From assembly GCA_015662385.1 (NCBI GenBank), contig DQUH01000060.1, positions 1 to 17,255 of the forward strand: DNA of 17,255 bases. Direction: 5' to 3'. Within the stretch, counting starts at the first letter, position 1, and each line of letters starts with the position of its first letter. The notes beneath the pieces are model-generated. The model did not search any database, was not told the DNA's origin, and saw nothing but the letters and a program-made list of their open reading frames with translations. Origin of the DNA: Methanobacteriota archaeon. Its GTDB lineage: Archaea > Iainarchaeota > Iainarchaeia > JAADDC01. The position numbers were made by a program, and so were the translations under genes. Shown here piece after piece: positions 6,746-13,143 of the stretch.

Positions 6746-7321
6746 TCAGCGGTCATGCACGAAGTCCTTGATCAGCTCCTTTACTGCTTTGATTGCCTCA
6801 ACTATCTGCTTTTCCTCTCTAACCCCTGCGCAGATCAATTTACCGTTCTTAAAAAGTAATATGGTCGCCTTTGGATTCTCAAGGCGTATAATCGCCCCGG
6901 GGAACTGCTCCGGCTCGTACTCTACGTTGTCCAAAGTGGCTGCGAGGGAGTAAAGATCTACAGTAACATCGAGAGACGCAGAAGCAACGATATTCTCTAT
7001 TCTGAAGGGCACTTTTTCCGGGTCTGGTAACTTCAAATTCGGCTGAGCCTCGCGGAGGATTTCCACGGTGCGACGAATAGCTTCACGGATCTGCTGTTCG
7101 TCCTTGTTCCCCGTACAGATTAGTTTCCCATTTTTGAACACAAGTAAGGACGACTTTGGCTCGTCAATTTTCAGAATCGCCCCGGGGAACTGCTCCGGCT
7201 CGTACTCTACGTTGTCAACCGTAAGGGCAAGAGAAAAAAGGTCTATATCTACATCGAGGGATGCTGACGCCACGATGTTCTCAACGTTGTAGCGGAAACC
7301 GTCTTTCTCGGGCATACCCAT
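6746..7321 (-). CDS. tbp: TATA-box-binding protein (TBP)
   Basis: The 191-residue protein is the archaeal basal factor that binds the TATA box and, with TFB, recruits RNA polymerase. It consists of two direct repeats, at about residues 12-91 and 107-186. Each contains ENIVASASLD, EYEPEQFPGAI and FKNGKLIC, the saddle-forming blocks of TBP. By my count the halves share about 50 of 80 positions, and a 42-base DNA block is identical between them. In-frame starts are TTG 7327, TTG 7324, ATG 7321 and ATG 7315; ATG 7321 is chosen from the TATA spacing of 28.5 bases. The C-terminus ends FVHDR without the long acidic tail seen in some archaeal TBPs. It lies just downstream of the HerA-like gene. Confidence 0.96.
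   Translation of the reverse strand: MGMPEKDGFRYNVENIVASASLDVDIDLFSLALTVDNVEYEPEQFPGAILKIDEPKSSLLVFKNGKLICTGNKDEQQIREAIRRTVEILREAQPNLKLPDPEKVPFRIENIVASASLDVTVDLYSLAATLDNVEYEPEQFPGAIIRLENPKATILLFKNGKLICAGVREEKQIVEAIKAVKELIKDFVHDR
6890..6931. repeat. 42-bp exact repeat, copy in TBP second half
   Basis: This block encodes the DNVEYEPEQFPGAI region of TBP repeat 2. It is identical over 42 bases to 7175-7216. The same block on the same strand gives a direct repeat 285 bases apart. Confidence 0.95.
7175..7216. repeat. 42-bp exact repeat, copy in TBP first half
   Basis: This is the partner of 6890-6931 and encodes the same DNVEYEPEQFPGAI segment in TBP repeat 1. Identity at synonymous positions suggests recent homogenisation rather than protein-level constraint alone. 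Confidence 0.95.
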
Positions 7322-7329
7322 CAACAAAA

Positions 7330-7354
7330 TTTAAATATCCAACAGGTTTAAAAA
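7330..7354 (-). promoter_or_regulatory. TBP promoter region with two TATA-like boxes
   Basis: In the 40 bases between the HerA stop and the TBP start there are two boxes. The distal TTTTTAAA (7347-7354, TTTAAA centre 7349.5) is 28.5 bases from ATG 7321 and fits a leaderless start. A second, better-looking ATATTTAAATT (centre 7332.5) is too close to drive transcription of the full frame. It could be a TBP-binding site that blocks its own promoter; that role is inferred. Confidence 0.5.
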
Positions 7355-7361
7355 TGAAGGA

Positions 7362-8660
7362 TCACAGTTTAACGAGGGCTGTTGCAGAACCGCCTCCGTG
7401 CCAGCTCATCCTCGGACGAACGCGGATCACCCACACTTTTTCGGTAACGTCGTCCATCAGGACCGCAAGACCGCGGGTGTGCGGCAAGGTTGCGAGGTGT
7501 TTGTCCAAAGAGTCCCCTGCATAGGTCGGCCTGACCGCCGATAGCGCCTGAATATCCAGATAGCTGGTGATTCTATGACCGATTATAATATCAGCCTGCG
7601 TTATGGCGTCATCACTCATCCTGTCAATTCTCTGGGTTGCAAGAACGAGTGATAGGCCCGGCTGACGGCCGACACGTATCCAGTCAGAAAGAACGTCCTT
7701 TGCAACGGACTTCCTCCCTCTGGGCATGAAAAGATGCGCCTCATCAATTATCATCCACACAAGGGGCATTTCAGAGACGGGACGCCCCGTTTTCATCTCC
7801 TGTATCTCTTCAACCTTTCTGTACTTCATGCGCTCCTCAAATATCTTCTTGCCAAGAACTGCAACTACAACTTCACGTATGGACTGGCCGCCAAACGCGC
7901 CCTTGAACGTTGACACGTCAATTACGTTCACCGCGCCGGCCCTTGCATACTCAACAGTGCGGGGCGCGTTCTTATCAAACAGCCCCCATTCCTTTGCCGC
8001 CGCCAAACGCATCGCCACAGACCGTTTGACGTGGGGTGAAGCGTCCATCTCCCCAACAATGCGGATAAGATCATCCAGGTCGTAGTTTCCCACCTTGTCC
8101 TCCGCTTCCACGACGGCCCCTGCAAGAAGGGAGCCGGCCTCAGAGTCGAGGTCAAGATCAAAGAGCCCTAGCCACTCCGTAACGCCCAACTCCGACGGTC
8201 TTATTGCGAAGTACCCGTCCACAGGGATGCCGTACTCGAGGTAAAACGGAAGCGTACCCTTGGGTACGAGGACTTTTACGTTAAAACCCTTCGGCTCTAG
8301 CCCCCATTTCTTCAGCAACTCTTTCTGATCCCGGTTTGGCACCTTCATCGTCCAAAAAATCCCGACGGTATCTATCACGATAACTGCAGTCCTGGAGCGC
8401 ACAGAATACGGGAGGGACGCCAGCTCCTCCACGAGCACCCCTAACGTATAGGATTTCCCATAGCCCCTCTTGCCGAGTACAAGAATTACATGGGATGTGG
8501 CGAGGTCCACAAGCACTTTCCGCCCCAGAACAGGATCGTCACCCTTGCTGAGAACAACACGCCCGAGGAAGCCCGTCCCCCGCGTACCGAACTCGCGAAC
8601 CACAGAAGGCTTCCTTCCGACAACCACAAAATCGTCCGAGAGGATCCCCAGCCCGTCCAC
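7362..8660 (-). CDS. HerA-like (FtsK/HerA superfamily) DNA-translocating ATPase
   Basis: The 432-residue protein has a HerA-like N-terminal beta-barrel region (about 8-50). Walker A GKRGYGKS is at 63-70, Walker B with catalytic Glu in MIIDEAH at 303-309, and a sensor-like segment LVLATQR at 338-344. HerA-type hexamers translocate double-stranded DNA and usually work with NurA nuclease in end resection. No NurA, Mre11 or Rad50 gene is in this window, and the chain is somewhat shorter than classical HerA (about 500), so it may be one of the other archaeal HerA-like ATPases. The C-terminus ends with HGGGS and a short tail. Start is GTG 8660, with a weak AT-rich element about 24 bases upstream. 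Confidence 0.82.
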   Translation of the reverse strand: MDGLGILSDDFVVVGRKPSVVREFGTRGTGFLGRVVLSKGDDPVLGRKVLVDLATSHVILVLGKRGYGKSYTLGVLVEELASLPYSVRSRTAVIVIDTVGIFWTMKVPNRDQKELLKKWGLEPKGFNVKVLVPKGTLPFYLEYGIPVDGYFAIRPSELGVTEWLGLFDLDLDSEAGSLLAGAVVEAEDKVGNYDLDDLIRIVGEMDASPHVKRSVAMRLAAAKEWGLFDKNAPRTVEYARAGAVNVIDVSTFKGAFGGQSIREVVVAVLGKKIFEERMKYRKVEEIQEMKTGRPVSEMPLVWMIIDEAHLFMPRGRKSVAKDVLSDWIRVGRQPGLSLVLATQRIDRMSDDAITQADIIIGHRITSYLDIQALSAVRPTYAGDSLDKHLATLPHTRGLAVLMDDVTEKVWVIRVRPRMSWHGGGSATALVKL

Positions 8661-8680
8661 TGATAGAATACTGCTTCCAG

Positions 8681-8697
8681 ATTAATAACCTTTATCG
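8681..8697 (-). promoter_or_regulatory. Possible promoter of the HerA-like gene
   Basis: The minus strand reads GATAAAGGTTATTAAT before the GTG at 8660. TTATTAAT is centred 24.5 bases upstream. The box is imperfect, so this is a weak call. Confidence 0.35.
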
Positions 8698-8701
8698 CCC
8701 G

Positions 8702-8716
8702 CAAAACAAAAAGAAA
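8702..8716 (-). terminator. T-rich terminator after the winged-helix regulator gene
   Basis: The minus strand is CTTTCTTTTTGTTTT, about 50-65 bases past the stop codon at 8768-8770 and before the HerA promoter. T-runs are the usual intrinsic signal for archaeal RNA polymerase. Confidence 0.5.
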
Positions 8717-8767
8717 GGGGGCGAGGGAGGCGCACTACCTGAGCGGAGGTGGACCCCGACGGGCGAA

Positions 8768-9226
8768 CTACGGCGCCAGGGTAAAGTAAACGGTTCTACC
8801 CCTGCGCACCTTTCTTAGCAGCCCCTGTTTGTACAGGGCGTTTAACCGAGCAGATGCTGCGTTTAGCCCTTTGTAGCCAAGGGCGTCCTTGACGTCCTTC
8901 GCGGTTACCGCGCCACGCTCCCGGATCAGCGCGAGTATCTGTTCGTCCGCTTCTGAAAGGCCGGCTTCCTCTGCGGGAACGGATCGGGACGCGTGTGCTC
9001 GAATCTCTTTCAACGCGTCCCTGATTTCCCGGAGGATCGCGTTGGTTTTCCTTCGCTCCTCGATGAGGGCAGCTATCAACGTCGCCAGGACTACTGGGTC
9101 GTGGGACTGCTGAACGAGTAGCTCGAGGTTGAGCACGTCCTCGTCTTCCAGCCCGGGGAGCAAGTTTTTAATTGCTGCGAGGATTGTCTGTACGTTGGTG
9201 TTCTGGGGCTCCTGTCCGCCCGCCAC
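8768..9226 (-). CDS. Winged-helix DNA-binding regulator
   Basis: The 152-residue protein has a helical N-terminal part (about 12-80) that is acidic at first, with a strongly charged helix EERRKTNAILREIRDALKEI split as EERRKTNAI and LREIRDALKEI. A C-terminal winged-helix domain follows (about 90-150). There SEADEQILALIRERG is helix 1, TAKDVKDALGY and LNAASARLNALYKQGLL the helix-turn-helix, and RKVRRGRTVYFTL the basic wing. The N-terminal helices probably dimerise. No ligand pocket is recognisable. The start is GTG 9226, 27.5 bases from a TATA box flanked by four phased palindromes, so autoregulation is likely. An HTH gene between HerA-like and KH genes could also control neighbours. Confidence 0.72.
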   Translation of the reverse strand: MAGGQEPQNTNVQTILAAIKNLLPGLEDEDVLNLELLVQQSHDPVVLATLIAALIEERRKTNAILREIRDALKEIRAHASRSVPAEEAGLSEADEQILALIRERGAVTAKDVKDALGYKGLNAASARLNALYKQGLLRKVRRGRTVYFTLAP

Positions 9227-9227
9227 G

Positions 9228-9280
9228 TATCATGATAGTATCATGACATATTTAAGTATTCTCATGAAAGAATCACGATG
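9228..9280 (-). promoter_or_regulatory. Promoter with four phased TCATGA operator-like sites
   Basis: The TATA-like TTTAAG with flanks (9248-9259) is centred at 9253.5, 27.5 bases before GTG 9226. The palindrome TCATGA occurs at 9230-9235, 9241-9246 and 9262-9267, and a variant TCACGA at 9273-9278. Starts are spaced 11, 21 and 11 bases, about one, two and one DNA turns. The set is symmetric about 9254, the TATA box itself. The arrangement suggests cooperative binding of the adjacent regulator over its own promoter. Confidence 0.6.
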
Positions 9281-9302
9281 CAAAATTTTTACGGTTAAAA
9301 AA
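9281..9302 (-). terminator. T-rich terminator of the zinc-finger/KH gene
   Basis: On the minus strand a run of T follows directly after the TAA stop at 9303-9305, then ACCG, then AAAAATTTTG. It ends just before the operator region of the next gene. Confidence 0.5.
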
Positions 9303-9812
9303 TTAGATGAACGCCACTTCGCAGGGGCGGTCCAGGATCAGCTCTAGGGCGCGCTTAACGTCGGGGTAGGGGAAAGATAAGTAGCGGATTTCTTTTCGCG
9401 GAACGACCACGCGGTACATCATGCCGTCCTGCCGGTAAAGCTTGTTGACCCCCACGACGCGGACGTTCCCAAACAGGTCCTGCACCGTTTTCTTAACGTC
9501 CACGTCCACCTCCACTATGCGCACCGGTTTGCCGACGGCCTGCCTGAACGCACGGAGGACCCTCCCCCTTTTTCCTATCAGCCGCCCCATTTCACCCCTG
9601 ACAAGCACCAGTATAAAGGAACCCATATCGTAGGCGCGCACAAACTCCACCGCGCCCCCTATCCTGTATTTGCTGTCGAGGTCGTAAAGGATTCTGGATA
9701 TTTCCACGTCAAGCTCACTTATCTCTCCCTTTTTCAGCTTCTCCTCGTCAGCAGTGCAGAGGTAATCAGTTCTTTGACAAACCTCACATATGGGGGCACG
9801 GACCATCCTCAC
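9303..9812 (-). CDS. Zinc-finger and KH-domain RNA-binding protein (NusA-like)
   Basis: The 169-residue protein starts with a compact cysteine cluster, CEVC then C at 9, 12 and 19, likely part of a metal site. A charged helical stretch EISELDVEISRILYDLDSKY follows, in which EISELD is typical of an archaeal NusA-like family I recall. A KH domain comes next, with the GKRG loop at 80-83 (MGRLIGKRGRVLRAF), and a second KH-like or alpha/beta part covers about 110-169. A role in transcription elongation or RNA processing is inferred from the family. Start could be GTG 9812 (28.5 bases from the TATA-like box) or ATG 9806; an in-frame TGA directly before GTG 9812 rules out anything longer. The two choices differ only by MR. 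Confidence 0.7.
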   Translation of the reverse strand: MRMVRAPICEVCQRTDYLCTADEEKLKKGEISELDVEISRILYDLDSKYRIGGAVEFVRAYDMGSFILVLVRGEMGRLIGKRGRVLRAFRQAVGKPVRIVEVDVDVKKTVQDLFGNVRVVGVNKLYRQDGMMYRVVVPRKEIRYLSFPYPDVKRALELILDRPCEVAFI

Positions 9813-9835
9813 TCACCACCACAGAATAGTTAACA

Positions 9836-9845
9836 CTAAAATTAG
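9836..9845 (-). promoter_or_regulatory. TATA-like box of the zinc-finger/KH gene
   Basis: CTAATTTTAG on the minus strand is centred at 9840.5, 28.5 bases before GTG 9812 and 34.5 before ATG 9806. Spacing favours a leaderless GTG start. Confidence 0.45.
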
Positions 9846-9850
9846 ATGTA

Positions 9851-9885
9851 GAGCAAAAATAAAAGGGGAATGGGATAAGAAAAAA
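9851..9885 (-). terminator. T-rich terminator after Alba
   Basis: Immediately after the TGA stop (9886-9888) the minus strand reads TTTTTTC, then CCCCTTTTATTTTTGC. Two T-runs separated by a C-rich spacer fit an archaeal terminator. The end overlaps the upstream edge of the KH promoter region. Confidence 0.55.
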
Positions 9886-10158
9886 TCATTCCTTTACGAG
9901 GACTATGTCAATTGCAGAAACTTTCGAGGTTCCCTGCTCTCCCTCAAGCTCCTCCGTGGAGATTTCTATGTTCTTAACCTTCACCTCTGGGAGAAAGCGG
10001 TTCCTGACAACTTCTGCAACGTCAACAGCCTTAGATATCGCCCTCCCACGGGCTTTTATGTGCACCTCTTTCGCACCCTGATTAAACTGCGTCACAACCG
10101 CAAGGACGTAGTTCATCACACCCTTTTTGCCCACGTAAACCTCGTTCTCTGACGCCAT
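9886..10158 (-). CDS. albA: Alba, DNA/RNA-binding chromatin protein
   Basis: The 90-residue protein matches the Alba family in length and sequence. It has [19 protein letters not shown] near the N-terminus, with the lysine pair of the nucleic-acid-binding loop, then [22 protein letters not shown] and a C-terminal strand AIDIVLVKE. Alba dimers coat DNA and RNA in many thermophilic archaea, with acetylation of the loop lysine described in Sulfolobus. ATG 10158 is chosen over GTG 10167 because GAGGTG (10165-10170) is a good Shine-Dalgarno sequence five to six bases upstream of it, and the GTG lies inside that element. It has its own promoter after the RNase H-like gene and is followed by a T-rich terminator. 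Confidence 0.95.
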   Translation of the reverse strand: MASENEVYVGKKGVMNYVLAVVTQFNQGAKEVHIKARGRAISKAVDVAEVVRNRFLPEVKVKNIEISTEELEGEQGTSKVSAIDIVLVKE

Positions 10159-10164
10159 GGTTTT

Positions 10165-10201
10165 CACCTCTCAAAAATATTTCATCGCAAAGAGTTAAAA
10201 A
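10165..10201 (-). promoter_or_regulatory. Alba promoter and Shine-Dalgarno leader
   Basis: TTTTTAAC (10194-10201) predicts transcription from about 10171. That leaves a leader of about 13 bases that is little more than the GAGGTG ribosome-binding site. A further AT-rich stretch (10174-10183) is too close to the start to act as the box. Confidence 0.55.
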
Positions 10202-10205
10202 GATC

Positions 10206-11135
10206 TCATTTCCTCCTTGCGCGGTACTCTTCAACTAACCGAAGGATTCTTTCAACGGCGTCTTCCTCAACCTTCTTTTTTTCAACGGGGACGATAACAA
10301 CTGATTTTTCGGTTCTGTACACGATACGCCCTCCCGCGGACCCCACATTGACCGCGGCATACTTGCCGGATGCTATGCCGTCGATGATGCGTTCCAGCAT
10401 CTTCACCCGTTTTGCCAGCCTGCTTGCCCGCCTCCTGGCGTCATCGCGCTGCATCCTGAGTATTTCAAGATCCTCCCCCGCGGATCTCTCCCTACTGCTC
10501 CTGAGCTCGTTCAGCTCACGATCCAGTTCAGCAACCCTTTCCTTCAAAAGGTCTATCAGCTCATCTTTCCTGCGGAGCTCGTCTTTGAGCTCCGCTATAC
10601 GCTTCAAGAGGGGGGACAAATCCCCGCGTCTCGGTACTGTGTGCTGAACCTTAGGCGCGCGGTTCTCCAAACCGTGTTCGTACTCCCTCATTGCGCGATC
10701 TGCTGACTGGCCAAACACCACCGCCCGCTTTACGAACTCCTCTTTTTCCCTATCATTGCCCACACGTTTTTCTATTTGCCTGAATTTAGGAGCAAAAAAC
10801 TGGTACGCAAGGAACGCAGCGGCAACCGCATCCCTCTGGTGGTCATCCTCCAGGCGCATTCCAAAACAAGAGATGCGGCGCGCCGTCTCTTCTTTGACTG
10901 AGACGGGTATGTCTTCCTTCGGCACCCACAGTCTCGCCCCGAACTGGGATGCGATTTTTTTAACACGGGACGGCGCAGTTGACTTATCGGTAGCAACTAT
11001 AATCGGCACGCCATAGGACCGGATCGTCTGGAACACCCAGAAATCATCGGCGTTCTTTCGGGAAGAAATGTATAGGGGGCTCCCCCGCAAATCCAGGACC
11101 GCAAGACCAACGGTGGTCCCCGGATCAAGACCCAC
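10206..11135 (-). CDS. DUF460-like protein: RNase H/RuvC-fold domain plus coiled coil
   Basis: The first 120 or so residues look like an RNase H-fold domain. There is GLDPGTTVGLAVLD with Asp4, a strand IIVATDKSTAP with Asp50, and EDDHQRDAVAAAFLAY with acidic residues near 97-102, matching the COG2433/DUF460 type of predicted archaeal nuclease. A highly charged coiled coil runs from about 172 to 255, and a short beta/helical tail includes VVIVPVEKKK. Archaeal members I remember are around 600 residues, so at 309 this is a short version. No stop or frameshift is visible. The start is GTG 11135, 21 bases after the upstream stop codon; an in-frame segment KVRYVI precedes it but has no standard start codon. 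It is probably co-transcribed with the membrane-protein gene upstream. Cellular role is unknown. Confidence 0.65.
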   Translation of the reverse strand: MGLDPGTTVGLAVLDLRGSPLYISSRKNADDFWVFQTIRSYGVPIIVATDKSTAPSRVKKIASQFGARLWVPKEDIPVSVKEETARRISCFGMRLEDDHQRDAVAAAFLAYQFFAPKFRQIEKRVGNDREKEEFVKRAVVFGQSADRAMREYEHGLENRAPKVQHTVPRRGDLSPLLKRIAELKDELRRKDELIDLLKERVAELDRELNELRSSRERSAGEDLEILRMQRDDARRRASRLAKRVKMLERIIDGIASGKYAAVNVGSAGGRIVYRTEKSVVIVPVEKKKVEEDAVERILRLVEEYRARRK

Positions 11136-11156
11136 AATTACGTAACGGACCTTGCA

Positions 11157-12110
11157 TCACCCCATCCACTGGATTATCTTGTACAGTATGTGCGGGAACT
11201 GGTACGGGTCGTAGTTAAGGAATACTACCTTGTACCCCAGGAACCCTTCCGCAGCTATGATGGCGTAGTACGTGTCCACGACCTTGTCCCCGCTCATTAC
11301 CTGGAACTTTGCTACTGCCCTGCCCATGCCCGCCGGACGGACGTTCTGAAGCACGGTGACCCTGGATATGCGTCCGTCTTTTGAAGGATAGTACGGGTTA
11401 CCGGGGTTCGGTGTGAGTTCGCTGCGCGGGTCCAAAAAGCGTATTCGGACGTTGTGGATTGTCGTTGTTTTGCAGGCGCCCCCGTCGGCAGATACGCAGC
11501 GTACTGGGATGTATTCACCAAGATCGTAACGTATTCCGCCACCCCACCCCGTGCAGATCGGCTGGGTCACCGTTGCACCGGAAAGCAGCTCGCTCGCAGG
11601 GTAGCAGGTACCGGAGTCCCGGACAATTATCAGTTTCCCTCCGCCCCTCAGGTAAATTGAAAGCTCATCGCGCTGGCTGAGGGTGAGGATCTTATCCCTG
11701 ATCTGATAGAGAATTACAATATCATAATTGCCCAGCTGATCAGCAGAAACGGGGAACTCCGGGTCGAGTTCGGTAGTATACGGGATAGTGGTAATCTGGA
11801 GGTAGCCACCGCTCCCCGTTTGGAGCACGGATTGAAGTTCTTTTATTTCCCTCGCTTCCGGGTCGTCTGTTAGTATGAGGACATCATAGGCTTTGGTAAA
11901 ACCCGGCAGGTGTGCGGGAATAATGCCCATGCGCACCGCCAAGAACCCGCCAAGGATCAAGAGGAGTATAAGCGGCAGCAAACCCTCAAGATACTTAGAA
12001 TACTTCGGCTTTTGTTCTTGCTGCATTGCGGCTGCTGCAAGTGCCGCGAGGAGAGCAGCATCGTCGCCCTTACCACCCTGCTGAGAATCTCCGCCGTACA
12101 TGACCAGCAC
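11157..12110 (-). CDS. Membrane-anchored protein with GATase1-like fold, copy A
   Basis: I do not recognise a named family. The 317-residue protein has an alanine/glutamine-rich N-terminus (AALLAALAAAAMQQEQ), one membrane helix at about 41-59, and a large domain after it. That domain alternates strands and helices: YDVLILTDD (75-83), NYDIVILYQ (129-136), YLRGGGKLIIVRD (153-165) and KVVFLNYDP near the end. The pattern resembles class I glutamine-amidotransferase-like (Gldg/DUF4350-type) domains. The classic nucleophile elbow is not evident. Cysteines 169, 186, 205 and 213 may form disulfides if the domain is outside the cell. It lies next to copy B, which has the same layout and length. GTG 12110 is preferred over ATG 12101 because it is 25.5 bases from the TATA box. 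Confidence 0.6.
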   Translation of the reverse strand: MLVMYGGDSQQGGKGDDAALLAALAAAAMQQEQKPKYSKYLEGLLPLILLLILGGFLAVRMGIIPAHLPGFTKAYDVLILTDDPEAREIKELQSVLQTGSGGYLQITTIPYTTELDPEFPVSADQLGNYDIVILYQIRDKILTLSQRDELSIYLRGGGKLIIVRDSGTCYPASELLSGATVTQPICTGWGGGIRYDLGEYIPVRCVSADGGACKTTTIHNVRIRFLDPRSELTPNPGNPYYPSKDGRISRVTVLQNVRPAGMGRAVAKFQVMSGDKVVDTYYAIIAAEGFLGYKVVFLNYDPYQFPHILYKIIQWMG

Positions 12111-12130
12111 CGAAATAAATTGGACTGGAC

Positions 12131-12140
12131 TATTTAAATT
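12131..12140 (-). promoter_or_regulatory. TATA box of membrane protein copy A
   Basis: TATTTAAATT (plus-strand text, TTTAAA centre 12135.5) lies directly after the stop codon of copy B and 25.5 bases before GTG 12110. Copy A therefore probably has its own leaderless transcript in addition to any read-through. Confidence 0.6.
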
Positions 12141-13093
12141 TAACTACTCATCCAGTTGCACATATTTTTTATTATTAGGGCAACAGAAGCGTACTCTGGC
12201 ACGTTTCCTTTCCGCACTTCTTCATCAATCACCCTCCACAGCTCCTCCGGCGGGAACGCCATATATATCATCCTGTAACCCGTGCGCACTATCGCCGGAT
12301 ATGGGGGCTTCGCACCGTTCACAGGCGCAACGCCCTCAATTGTCGCGACAGTGGTGTGTGGACCAAGCGATGAAAACCTCAGGTCTTCAACTACAGCAAA
12401 GTTGAGGGGGAACGGCGCCCGCGAGGGGAGACCGGAAGTGATGATGTCCCGCTTAAAAGAAATGGTGCCGGACACCGTGCACCCGTCCTCCGGGCAGTAA
12501 TTACCCACATACTTCAGGCCCAAAAACTTCGTGCCGAAAAGTACGTACCTCCCGAACTCGTCCTTACGGTCCCACACGTTCAGAACTCTTTTTTCCACAG
12601 TATTTACGTCCCCGTTTACCTCCCCTTCCACAAATACAAGTTGTGCGGGGCTCTCCGCTTCTACCCCTACGTCCCCTATCACTAGCATCTTCCCGCCCTT
12701 CGCCACGAACTCCCACAACACGTCCATCTGTTCAGGGGAAAGCACCCTCGCCCGTTCCACGACCACAACGTCGTAGTTGTCAAGGTTCCCCGAAGAAACA
12801 GCATCAACGTGGTCGATATCCACGTAAAAGCGGCATTTGTCCTCAAGTATCCTGTAAAGCAGCTGCGGGTCACCCATCCCTGAATCACCGTATAAAATCA
12901 GGACTGAGGGGTACGTCCGCCCGTAGAACGCTGTAAGTATCTTCCGGTACCCCTCACACCAATAGGGCACCTGCGAACAGTGTATTAGACCAAATTTCGT
13001 GGCTAGCGTGAGGGCAACGAGCACCAGAACGGAGAGTGCCACCGCGTGAACCACCAGCTGGTACGTCTGGTTCTGCACCAACTGCCCCCGCAT
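12140..13093 (-). CDS. Membrane-anchored protein with GATase1-like fold, copy B
   Basis: The 317-residue protein has a short polar N-terminus, one hydrophobic helix (about 12-31) and a large domain. The strands YPSVLILYGD (61-70), LDNYDVVVVE (104-113) and VAKGGKMLVIGD (130-141) line up in order and spacing with those of copy A, and both end in a conserved aliphatic strand and a W-M containing helix (IIQWMG in A, NMCNWMSS in B). This suggests a diverged tandem duplication. Six cysteines (39, 46, 87, 200, 205, 312) follow the membrane helix. No catalytic Cys-His pair is evident. ATG 13093 is chosen over upstream codons because of the shared TATA box 25.5 bases away. Function is unknown; a surface or envelope role is inferred from topology and from divergence with sec61-beta. 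Confidence 0.6.
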   Translation of the reverse strand: MRGQLVQNQTYQLVVHAVALSVLVLVALTLATKFGLIHCSQVPYWCEGYRKILTAFYGRTYPSVLILYGDSGMGDPQLLYRILEDKCRFYVDIDHVDAVSSGNLDNYDVVVVERARVLSPEQMDVLWEFVAKGGKMLVIGDVGVEAESPAQLVFVEGEVNGDVNTVEKRVLNVWDRKDEFGRYVLFGTKFLGLKYVGNYCPEDGCTVSGTISFKRDIITSGLPSRAPFPLNFAVVEDLRFSSLGPHTTVATIEGVAPVNGAKPPYPAIVRTGYRMIYMAFPPEELWRVIDEEVRKGNVPEYASVALIIKNMCNWMSS

Positions 13094-13104
13094 GTGATGA
13101 AAAA

Positions 13105-13128
13105 GAGTACAGGCATATAAAAGTACTC
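13105..13128. promoter_or_regulatory. Shared bidirectional promoter of membrane protein B and Sec61-beta
   Basis: ATATAAAA (13115-13122, centre 13118.5) is exactly midway between the start codons at 13093 (minus) and 13144 (plus), 25.5 bases from each. GAGTAC (13105-13110) and GTACTC (13123-13128) form an inverted repeat around it, so each strand has GAGTAC before the TATA box, where the BRE would lie. Both genes appear leaderless. Confidence 0.72.
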
Positions 13129-13143
13129 CGCCCTCATATACCC

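Noticed and set aside
6590..6859. Small plus-strand open frame over the 5S rRNA
   Set aside because: It is read from the reverse complement of a structured RNA gene and the TBP 3' end; no coding signal.
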